This document shows positions 1 through 7,363 of a DNA stretch of 13,323 bases, in pieces. The notes under the pieces were generated by a model. The model saw only the letters and a program-made list of their open reading frames with translations, was not told where the DNA came from and made no database searches. The DNA lies in assembly GCA_018985235.1 (NCBI GenBank), contig JADGIG010000191.1, positions 1 to 13,323 of the forward strand. Reading direction: 5' to 3'. This stretch comes from Sanchytrium tribonematis (Eukaryota; Sanchytriomycota; Sanchytriomycetes; Sanchytriales; Sanchytriaceae). A program made the position numbers and the translations under genes. Every line of letters starts with the position of its first letter. Position 1 is the stretch's first letter.

Positions 1-424
1 TTACTGATTTTGGTACTTTTTGCAAATTGTATTTTGATTTCCAAGCAGATGGCAACACAGCAAATGACCCATATCCTTCTGTATAGAAAAAAGTGAAAAA
101 TGCTGTTTGCATGGAATTGTTGTACACGTCATTTGCAATACAATTTGGTCCATGTTTCACACCTTGTTTCTCAACAAAAGCAGCCTTGATCATTAGATAA
201 TGGCATTTCAATTTAATCATATAATTCAATAAAGTGTTAGTCATGTAGTCCATTTTATCCCCATTTTCATGACATTTAAGAAGATCAACACATTCACTAG
301 ACAACACTTCAAATGAGTTTAACATGGTTTCATTGCCATTATCTGTCATATCAATAATAGAATGCTGAAGAAGAACAACAATAGCACAAGTGTTTTGAGC
401 AGGATCGCATCCGATGATGATCAT
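1..424 (-). CDS. RuvC-fold Holliday junction resolvase-like protein (partial, runs off left edge)
   Basis: An unbroken frame of 141 codons starts at ATG 424-422 and is still open at base 1. The N-terminus MIIIGCDPAQNTCAIVVL is a hydrophobic beta strand followed by Asp7. This is the first catalytic strand of RNase H-fold resolvases of the RuvC / CCE1 / poxvirus A22 group. A second strand ends in AAFVEKQ, with Glu85 where the family has its conserved Glu followed by Gln. A later VLPSAWKSKY (about residues 123-132) fits the family's V-x-P strand. The C-terminal acidic pair would lie outside the window. Members cut four-way DNA junctions, in mitochondria (CCE1) or in replicating large DNA viruses (A22 type). 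The start is chosen because it leads straight into the Asp strand. The coding strand reads ATAAATAA immediately before ATG. Unlike every other recognisable frame here, it has no stop or frameshift. It could be a viral insertion, an element-borne gene or a host CCE1-like gene; the sequence does not decide. Confidence 0.6.
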   Translation of the reverse strand, partial: MIIIGCDPAQNTCAIVVLLQHSIIDMTDNGNETMLNSFEVLSSECVDLLKCHENGDKMDYMTNTLLNYMIKLKCHYLMIKAAFVEKQGVKHGPNCIANDVYNNSMQTAFFTFFYTEGYGSFAVLPSAWKSKYNLQKVPKSV

Positions 425-2266
425 TTATTTATGAGAGCGAAGCTCGAATCTTAAGTAAAACGGGGGACACAATCATTGGTCGGTTGAACAGATCGTTTTA
501 TCTGATTTATCCAAACATAAAGTGTTAATAAATAACGTAATTTATGCCTTTTTTGGGTGAAAAGTAGTGAACCGTTGATAAAAGAAGTTTAAATTTTGGG
601 ACATTTGCAATTTTGACAATTCAACTAATAGATGCTGTACCTTTTCACATACATGGGAGAACACAAAGCACACAATCCGATAGTAAGCCAAAACAAATCC
701 AACACTAAATTTCATAGTTTTTGCAAAGAATTTACCACATTAATCTCTGAGTCTTCTTGGGGTTTGTAGAATCTGTACTATTGAAATGTATCTCATATGA
801 TTGGATGCCAAAATTCAAACAATTGAAGATTTTGGACTTTTAAATGCGATTATCTTCAACGAAACAGCAATGTTCACCTTTACAATCAAAATTCTGTCGA
901 TTTTAAATTGGAAATTCAACTGCCGCAACGGCAAATATCGATTCTATCGTATCTTACCGAGTACTGAGTTTTGAAATGATTTAAGATGGAATTAAAATGA
1001 CATAAGAAATTATCATCTGGTTGCGAGATCCAATGATATTGCGTTTCCATTTTCCAATAACATTTTTTCTCTAAAACATCTTTTTTACATTCGAATCTAT
1101 TATTAATGATCTAGAATTGAAACAAAACATGTATCAGTTTCATTACCATCACTAATCATGGACATTTTGAGGGATTGACCATTTGAAGCTTCATTAATTG
1201 CTGACATTCATAATATTTTCCTGTAAATGTACCAAAGAACTTTGTTTAGGTATGCTTAGAATATAATCTATTAATAACTGAAATTTCTACTATTTTTTGC
1301 CCAAAAAGCCTCATGATCTGTTCAAATATCATTTGTAAACAGGTAAATGTGATATTTGGGTTTGGGGTTTTGGTAAATAAAATACTGAAATTTGGTGATT
1401 TTTTCCAGATATTTTTTCGCAATAAATCGACAATCTGGTGCACTCAGAACTCAGAAATAAATACACATACTTTTAATACTTTTTCGCTCAATATTTATTC
1501 GATTTTACACTGTCATTGCTATTAAAATTTCATATTCACAAACAAATTTTGCTGCCACATTCCCATAAATATCAAAATAGATGCTAATTCACCATATTTT
1601 GCTCAAATAAATATTTATCTTGATAAAAAATCACATTTAGTTGTTTAGATCAAGCTAGTTAGCGATCTCTTTACTTTGTATGAGCGTTTAATGTGGCTTC
1701 TTATTAAAATAAATTTTTAAAACAAATATATTTACAAGAAAAACTTTCTAAACAACTAATCAACAATACCACGTATAAAACATGACTCTAAATTTACATT
1801 AAAATGCTTATAATTTCATTAGGTTATTTATTAAGTAAATCACAAGTGAAAAGAAAAAACTAAGAAAAAGTTCCAACAAAAAACTACGTTATGTTTAATC
1901 AATTATGATGCTTGAATTATGTCAGTTTTAACAAATCCACTGACCAACCACGATCTACAAAAGATATTTAATAAATGCTTCAAAGGAGAGAATCCTCGAA
2001 ACTATAGTCAGCATCATTTGAGCGCAATAGATTCCAGTTATTTGTCTGATTTTATTATTGCAATTTTCATTACACGGTTTATTTGCAAACCATATTTAGG
2101 AATGAATTGCTAAATAAGATTGAAAGTGAGTGCATTTTCATTTAAATATATCAAATATATACAGAGTATAAGATGAGTGATGTTATTATGACTTGAACAT
2201 TCATATACATAATCTGTTAGTAAATTTTAAAAATGTTGCCTTTTTATACAGTACAATCCTCTTATT
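425..2266. other. AT-rich region without a supportable gene
   Basis: No frame on either strand shows a recognisable domain. The longest open stretches are 60-70 codons and look like chance in such AT-rich DNA. One plus-strand frame at 1919-2113 (64 codons, starting MSVLTNPLTNHDLQ) has a less biased composition and could be a remnant, but nothing identifies it. Many runs of AAATAAAT-type sequence occur between 1480 and 1900. I see no tRNA, rRNA or clear repeat array. Confidence 0.5.
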
Positions 2267-2460
2267 TTAGCATTCTTGACAGAATCCTTTGTATAAATGG
2301 TATTTGTCTAGCTGCTCTTGAAGAATTTGGGGATTAAGTATGTCATATTCCTGTGCCTTTTGTATGACTAGATCTTTTTAGCATCTAAAACTGCTTTTAG
2401 TTGTCTTTGTGTGGTGGAGATAGAATGCATGATTCCCGTGTTTATTGAATTGCGCCTGTA
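2267..2460 (-). pseudogene. Unrecognised charged, helical coding remnant
   Basis: Reading the minus strand, a frame beginning at 2460 (TTQRQLKAVLDAKK) hits a stop. A neighbouring frame continues at once with KDLVIQKAQEYDILNPQ and ends at TAA 2269-2267. The join looks like one small frameshift in a single helical, charged protein. No family is recognised. It lies on the same strand as the remnant at 2510-2779 and the ubiquitin-like pseudogene beyond it, so it might be a downstream part of the same dead element, but nothing proves this. Confidence 0.25.
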
Positions 2461-2509
2461 AATAAATAACTTGTGAATATGATTTTTTGACTCAGCCATC
2501 TACGTAGAT

Positions 2510-2779
2510 CTAATCCCATAAGTCAAAGCAAAAGAACAGTACTAGAATATACCCATTTGGCTCTGTTGTTTCAAAGATTATCGAACAGCAGTGGCATGAT
2601 TCAGATGATGTTTCGTGCAGTAATCTTGCAGTTAATTGTACATTTCTAATGCTTTCTAAATAAAATTGAATTACATTGCCATAAAATTCGTATGAAATTG
2701 AGAGTAAATCATCTTTGATCACTCGTTTTTGGTCATCATTGATGCCATTTATTCTGGCTAAATTTACGGCATTTAATAT
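2510..2779 (-). pseudogene. Unrecognised 89-codon remnant without an ATG near its start
   Basis: The minus strand is open for 89 codons from just after a TAA at 2782-2780 to TAG 2512-2510. It has no early ATG, so it is probably the tail of a broken gene rather than a complete one. The protein has a mixed, globular-looking composition (for example RVIKDDLLSISYEFYGNVI) and a cysteine/histidine cluster SCHCCSIIFE near the end, followed by a hydrophobic tail (YILVLFFCFDLWD). Two close Cys-His pairs could suggest metal binding, but there are too few ligands for a named zinc-finger class. No family is recognised. Confidence 0.3.
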
Positions 2780-3045
2780 TTATTTCAAACGTATCGAATA
2801 TACTTTGTTGTATTTACATTCTGGTAAAATTAGCATTTTTTAATGATCCAATCTAATCATGTCTTTAAATCGTTTTATTTATATTGATTCCTCTTTTCAT
2901 AGTACTTATAAAAGGTGTATTCCTCTTCCAATTCCATTGGAACCATTTTGTATTGATGGCATGTGCATGTTGGCGTATCCAATTATGATACTTTTTAATG
3001 TAAATGAGTTGGTGAGCTCCGAATAAATGATAGAGAGAGAATGCA

Positions 3046-4203
3046 TCATTCTAGGGGAAAAGAGAAAACATGTCCATCGATTTTGACATCATGGCAAACA
3101 GTACTGTTTGAATTAATTCGACTTATATTATTGATGCCTGTTTTTATATATACACATTGAAGATCAACTTCGTGTGTAAACCGAAATTTGTTTTGCGAAT
3201 ACCTTAGCAAGCGGATACCTTTCTTCATTCATTTGATACTCTGTCAAATGCATTTTATCAGGATTGTGATTTTCCACTAGCGATCTGAGTTCTGTTTCAA
3301 GGCTCCCATTTCGATTTCCACGGCAATTGTAGGAAATAATATCAAAATTATGAATTTGATCTGCCACAAGGTAGTCTGTCAGGATATCACCATTACCACC
3401 TCTTATCCTGACTTGAATTTCTATATTTGTTGTCCATTAATCAATAATAAATTCATCAGTAATCAATTTTGATCCATTTAGAATTTTGGATTCCATCCAG
3501 TTAATGTTTGATATTCTATCATTTATAAAGTTTCGGACATCTGTCAGTTTACAATGCTTGTGGTAATAAAAAGGGTATGTTTTTCCAGTATCCATCTTGA
3601 TCCAGAGAAGATTTTCTAGTTGCTTTTTAGTTTGAAGATGTAGAATAGGTAGATTCATTTTTGATATGATTAGTGTCTGAAGAGAATCTTTTGCGCTTTA
3701 AAGAAGGGGACCATAGTAAATCATCATTAATTGATTTGGTTTTGAATCTCCTCTTCTCTAAATTAGATTTGAAATACGCGTCCAATTCAACAGAATATTC
3801 AACAGTGAGCTCAACAATCTGCTCTTTTGGGATATTTGCTAGAATGCAATCTACTTCAATAGGTTCTCGTTCTCCACTTGGTAGAATGATGTAAATGCTC
3901 TTTATATTTGGCGAGGTGATTTCGGGTGGAATTTTACACTCAATCATCGTTTTCAAGATGCTTTCATTTAAGGATACGGATATCCTCAAAATTGTCCAAA
4001 TTTTGGTCATTATAATCAATAGGGGAAGGCAAATCTGTTTCAGCGTCTTTCAACAAAATATCGTTACTAAAGATGTCAGAGTTACGTATAACAATATTGT
4101 TTGCTTTGTTTTTATCAGTTCTATCTCTAAGATTGTGTGTATTGCCAGATGTTTTTTCAAGCGCGTTTTTATGCTCTTGAAGGGCATTTGAAGAACTAGT
4201 CAT
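3046..4203 (-). pseudogene. Broken multidomain protein: disordered N-terminus, ubiquitin-like domain, LINE endonuclease-like start
   Basis: The frame starts at ATG 4203 (MTSSSNALQEHKNALEK), a polar, disordered-looking N-terminus. A frameshift near 3970-4000 leads to a globular part (SIYIILPSGEREPIEVDC), then a basic stretch (SLKRKRF). A second frameshift near 3625-3650 leads to a ubiquitin-like domain at 3610-3395. Beta strand 1 and the turn read LLWIKMDTGKTYPF, helix 1 LTDVRNFINDRI, the later strands ESKILNGSKLITDEF, and after one in-frame TAA (3439-3437) the last strand NIEIQVRIRGG. Length (about 72 residues) and the RIRGG end match ubiquitin closely. About 17 residues later comes FDIISYNCRGNRNG, then ELRSLVENHNPD and HLTE. 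Spacing and residues fit the first two motifs of the LINE AP-type endonuclease (strand-N, then LxE). The rest decays through another frameshift near 3180-3190 and stops at 3046. The ubiquitin fold is well supported; the endonuclease reading is moderate. Confidence 0.55.
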
Positions 4204-4218
4204 GGGAATTTAGACTCC

Positions 4219-4563
4219 ATGCGTTTCATACAGTTTAGTGAATACAGTTAATTCGTATATGGGGATCCAGCCTATCAAGTGGGTCAATTTATAATTTCTC
4301 CATATAAGGGCACAAAAAAAACCAGAGCAATGGCATTATTTTATACATGCATGTCATCATTCAGAATATGTGTAGAATGGGGATTTGGTAAGGTGGTAAT
4401 GGACTGGGCATTTCTTGATTTTTACAAAAATCTAAATATAAACAACCAGTGGCTAAATTGTATACTGCTGGAGTGCTGTTATCAAAAATTAGATCATGCT
4501 GCTACAATAATCAAAGATTTTAAGCATTTGGTATTCCTGTTCCGTCAATTCATTCTTATTTAA
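4219..4563 (+). pseudogene. PIF/Harbinger transposase, C-terminal part (DDE_Tnp_4)
   Basis: The frame reads YGDPAYQVGQ at 4258 on, then SPYKG, a polar helix, SSFRICVEWGFG and a helical tail. These are the Harbinger motifs around the second catalytic Asp (GDPAY, codon 4264-4266) and the catalytic Glu (RICVEWGFG, codon 4375-4377). The 36 residues between them fit the usual DD35-37E spacing, so two of the three catalytic residues are kept. Translation can be followed back to ATG 4219, but TAA 4249-4251 breaks it, and the N-terminal half with the first Asp is absent because an unrelated gene begins at 4203. The frame ends at TAA 4561-4563. In the intact transposon this enzyme cuts and pastes the element in the nucleus with help from a Myb-like partner. 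A candidate partner lies 41 bases away on the other strand. Confidence 0.72.
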
Positions 4564-4583
4564 ATAAATAATTTATTTATTTA
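4562..4583. terminator. Palindromic double polyadenylation signal between convergent genes
   Basis: The stretch AAATAAATA ATTTATTTA is a near-perfect palindrome. It supplies AATAAA on the plus strand (4563-4568) and TTTATT, that is AATAAA on the minus strand (4572-4577 and 4576-4581). It sits exactly between the plus-strand Harbinger transposase stop and the stop of the minus-strand coiled-coil ORF, so it could serve as 3' end signal for both. Such sequences also arise by chance in AT-rich DNA. Confidence 0.4.
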
Positions 4584-4604
4584 CCAATTTTTCATTTTAA
4601 ATGA

Positions 4605-4925
4605 CTACCACATGTCTCTCATCAATGCATTTTCTTGCTCTTTATTGATGGCATTCTTTACATCTACTTCCACTTTCTTTTCTTCAATCAAGATTCGTTT
4701 TTCATCCAATTCAAGTCTTTTTTCTTTAATTGCAACTTTTTTCTCGATTTCTCCCAAAGTGGTCAGGTCAAAAATATCTCTACCGTATTTGGCCGGATGG
4801 AACGGTACCATTCTATTCATCATTTTGATAATCAGATACCATTGTAATAGGGTATACCGCCTTATTAGAACAGTGTCCACTTGGAGTCGACGCGATGGAT
4901 CATGAAAAAATTGACTTTGTCCCAT
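4605..4925 (-). CDS. Coiled-coil protein, probable C-terminal part of the Harbinger Myb/SANT-like partner
   Basis: A 106-codon frame from ATG 4925-4923 to TAG 4607-4605. Its first half contains FHPAKYGRDIFDL. Its second half is a long charged heptad helix (EIEKKVAIKEKRLELDEKR, then ILIEEKKVEVDVK), a strong coiled coil, ending ENALMRDMW. Harbinger elements commonly encode a second protein with an N-terminal Myb/SANT-like DNA-binding domain and just such a charged coiled-coil tail. No Myb domain is visible, so either only the tail survives or the identification is wrong. The tail-to-tail position 41 bases from the Harbinger transposase supports it. The first 10-30 residues overlap the start of the next plus-strand gene in antisense, so the true upstream boundary of this relic is probably inside 4860-4925. 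Confidence 0.5.
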   Translation of the reverse strand: MGQSQFFHDPSRRLQVDTVLIRRYTLLQWYLIIKMMNRMVPFHPAKYGRDIFDLTTLGEIEKKVAIKEKRLELDEKRILIEEKKVEVDVKNAINKEQENALMRDMW

Positions 4926-6189
4926 TGGGTCAAAATTTGACTATAGATGAGCAAAGCAACCGGAAATTAGGTCTCAGAAAGACTACAAGGAACTATTGCA
5001 AATCAACTCGAATATTTCAAGTAATGCGCTTCCAGAGCTAATGTTTGATAAAACAATTAATAACCCTGACAATGATACAAGTAGACCCAAATCTTTTGAT
5101 GTTACCGTTATAAAATAAAAAGTAAGAACTAGATACATAGATGATGTTAAAAGCAACCCATCTTTACATTCTCTCCTTTTAAAGTTGAAACAAATTCATT
5201 TCACTTTTAGTTGTAAAAATGTTATGCATTCTGAGCCTGCTACCATTGAAAGCTCTATTGTTGACCAATCAATTATTCATATTGGCTGCACAGCTGATTT
5301 TCGTTTGCCAGAGTTCCATATAAAGAATGATGTAAAGCTATGTAATTGGATAGCACGTATGTCCTTTTTGGATGTTTCAACAGAGTCATGGAATCAAATA
5401 ATTTCACCAATGGAAGCAAAATGGCAAGCACTATCTATTAATGACACCTTTAAAACGAATAATGGCAAATAAAAATGTGTTACAGGCGTAAAAGAAATTG
5501 ATGATATATTTGGTGTTGTAATTAGACATTGCCGTTCCAATCAGTTTCAAATTAAAGTCCCAATCATCCCCAAATTGATTGACTTGATTGATTCAAAAGA
5601 ATTAGAAAATGTTTTAGATGGTAAACATTTCGGAAAAATTCATTTATTTAATCTCATCTTCACAGATGACATTTGGAATCATAAAAATCAATTGAAAGAT
5701 CTATTTATGAAGTGCAAAGTCAATGTGCCTTTCTTCAGACAGTTAAAGCACCGCGAAACAAAGGAAAAAATTTTTATTGATGACAATTGACAGAGAATTA
5801 AAGAATTCTGCAAATTGGGTGCAATCTACACAAATGCTAATGAATGTCAAAATCAATCAAATCGATTCAAAAGATTGCACCAAGTTTATACACTTTGAAT
5901 CCCCCAATTTTATGACCTTTGATGGACATCTTCTACAGATTCACAGTATTGCTAAACAAAAAGAATGCCACCAATTAGTGGTCTCAAAAATAGTTGCTTT
6001 TCAACTATTTGATTACATTACACATCTGACGATTGGATTTTATTTAAATACTTTTCGAAAGCAATTGCAACATATAAAGAATGAAATTATGCGCAAAATT
6101 ATTGCAAATACTAAAATTCTTTCCGTCGTCTCCACTGGAATTAGAACCAATACTGCAATTGACCGAGACTCCCCTGATATCCCAATGGC

Positions 6190-6450
6190 ACCCTAGAAGT
6201 ACCTAAAGAGTTTGCAATCACATTGATGCTTTACAGCGATTTGAGTGATCAAGCATTCAGCTGAACTGTCTGAACTGTCCCTCTTACTGTCAAAAGCTCT
6301 ATCTCTACTTTAAAAAATGTCTTAAGTGACAAATTACCAATTTCTAAAGAATTACTTCAAATGGACGCATTATAGTGACTGAAAATTGTGTAATGTCTAA
6401 AGTGATTGAAAGTCAATTATTTAAAGTGACTCTGGTCTGCTCTGTAGAAT
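6190..6450 (+). other. Second ubiquitin-like domain (degraded)
   Basis: After the frameshift at 6190 the frame reads VPKEFAITLMLYSDLSDQ (strand 1 and turn), then, past TGA codons at 6262 and 6271, TVPLTVKSSISTLKNVLS (strand 2 and helix 1) and KLPISKELLQM. A small shift near 6360 then gives NGRIIVTENCVMSKVIES and QLFKVTLVCS. The order strand-strand-helix-strand-NGR-short helix-strand, and the spacing, match the ubiquitin fold. It most resembles non-conjugated C-terminal ubiquitin-like domains such as that of splicing factor SF3A1. No GG end is present, so it is probably a structural or binding module rather than a cleavable one. Confidence 0.5.
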
Positions 6451-6475
6451 ATATCTGGTTAATCTGTTCTCATTT

Positions 6476-6498
6476 AGAGGTGAAGAGATGGAGGAAGA
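6476..6498. repeat. Inverted partial copy of the minisatellite unit
   Basis: The stretch GAGGTGAAGAGATGGAGG just before the array is the reverse complement of the unit's CCTCCATCTCTATCACCTC core with two bases missing. RNA or single-stranded DNA could fold it onto any of the following units. Confidence 0.6.
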
Positions 6499-6516
6499 TG
6501 CAGAGAACTACAAAAT

Positions 6517-6691
6517 AAATTGATTCCTTCATCTCTATCACCTCTGGGGTTTAAATTGATTCCTCCATCTCTATCACCTCTGGGGGTTTAAATTGATTCC
6601 TTCATCTCTATCACCTCTGGGGTTTAAATTGATTCCTCCATCTCTATCACCTCTGGGGGTTTAAATTGATTCCTTCATCTCTATCACCTCT
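6517..6691 (+). repeat. Minisatellite of alternating 36- and 37-bp units
   Basis: There are 4.8 tandem units: 6517-6552 (36), 6553-6589 (37), 6590-6625 (36), 6626-6662 (37) and 6663-6691 (partial, 29). The odd units carry CCTTC and GGGG, the even units CCTCC and GGGGG, so the true period is a 73-bp dimer that is nearly identical between copies. Read from the first base of a unit, the 36-mer encodes the 12 residues KLIPSSLSPLGF; each extra G shifts the frame. The last unit is in frame with the proline-rich trace that follows. This suggests that the array grew from a coding linker. Confidence 0.9.
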
Positions 6692-6824
6692 TAGAAATAC
6701 ACCAATCATTTCCCCAGCAAGCAAAAGAATTAAATATTATCCCATAAAAAAGAGACAGATTTTTGTCACAACGCCAAATCCCTTGTTCTACAGATTAATT
6801 ATGAAATCACTCTTGAACAACTAA
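6663..6824 (+). pseudogene. Proline-rich basic coding trace following the minisatellite
   Basis: The last repeat unit continues in frame for 53 codons: KLIPSSLSPL, then RNTPIISPASKRIKYYPIKK and RQIFVTTPNPLFYRL, to TAA 6822-6824. The composition (proline, serine, lysine/arginine) is that of a flexible basic linker. It lies between the ubiquitin-like domain and the LINE endonuclease fragment, on the same strand, so it is probably part of that element's linker or first-protein tail. It is not assigned to a family. Confidence 0.35.
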
Positions 6825-6922
6825 TCAACCAACAGAAATTATACTGTCATTACTTTCCATACTCGCTTTATAAATACATGACAAATTAATCTTGTCTTTA
6901 CCCTTAGAAAGTAATTGACTCC

Positions 6923-7311
6923 ATGTTTAATCATATTACAATTTCCAAAAGATTAGAAGGAGGTAGTGCTGTACATGAGTCAGATCAAAACATTTCCACT
7001 GATTGCACATTTGCTGACTCTCTTGGTGTTTTGGAGATCATTCAAGGATACATTCCTCCCTAAATTCCGACCATTATCCAATACTATTTCGATTGCTTTT
7101 AACAAATTCTATATCAATACTACGTCAAATTAATTGGAATACACTTCGCTTCGATCGACATGACCGTGAAAAGGTTGTAAACTATCTAGAAACTAAATTT
7201 GGCGAAATCCTTCTTCATTCAACCGATATGACCAGTGATGAACTATTTAGACACTTTTCGTTTGTCACATTCAGTGTTGGGGCCAAAAATTCTTCCAAAT
7301 TTAAGTTTTAA
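6923..7311 (+). pseudogene. LINE-type endonuclease, C-terminal fragment
   Basis: A frame open from 7018 to TAA 7309-7311 reads NSDHYPILFRLLL at 7063 on. SDHYPI is the last catalytic motif (Asp-His pair) of the AP-like endonuclease of LINE ORF2. It is followed, as in that family, by RQINWNTLRFDRHDREKV (the R-x-x-N-W segment), a helix KVVNYLETKFGEILLH and SDELFRHFSF. Upstream a 46-codon ORF in another frame (6923-7063, MFNHITISKRLEGG to GYIPP) may be the preceding endonuclease part, joined by a frameshift near 7060. The first endonuclease motifs and all of the reverse transcriptase are missing. The enzyme would nick target DNA to prime reverse transcription. Confidence 0.55.
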
Positions 7312-7363
7312 CAATTGAAAAGAATAAGCTAAAAGGTAAGGTATTTATTAATATCGAGTTTCC

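Larger units (their letters stand above)
4895..6516 (+). pseudogene. Long unrecognised protein ending in a ubiquitin-like domain
   Basis: A single coding signal can be followed from ATG 4895 (MDHEKIDFVPLGQNLTIDE) for about 1.6 kb. It has a frameshift near 4965, in-frame stops at about 5116 (VTVIK-stop-KVRTRYIDD) and 5470 (TNNGK-stop-KCVTG), frameshifts near 5780 and 6190, two TGA stops (6262, 6271) and one more shift near 6360. Segments such as HIGCTADFRLPEFHIKND, DDIFGVVIRHCRSNQ and FIHFESPNFMTFDGHLLQI look like globular protein but match no family I know. The last 90 residues form a ubiquitin-like domain, listed separately. Position before a LINE endonuclease fragment on the same strand suggests it was the first protein of a non-LTR element. 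A host gene copy or an unrelated element protein remain possible. Confidence 0.45.

Noticed and set aside
458-468. ACGGGGGAC matches the reverse complement of GTCCCCCGT in the hairpin at 8461
   Set aside because: Only 9 bases are shared and the flanks differ; expected by chance in 13 kb.
1246-1525. Overlapping 65- and 70-codon ORFs on opposite strands
   Set aside because: Low-complexity AT-rich frames without motifs or neighbours.
3673-4191. Plus-strand ORFs opposite the ubiquitin-like gene
   Set aside because: Shadows of the minus-strand gene, with no domain of their own.
4612-4905. Plus-strand Ser/Phe-rich ORFs opposite the coiled-coil gene
   Set aside because: Antisense of Glu/Lys-rich heptads always gives Ser/Phe/Leu-rich frames; no independent support.
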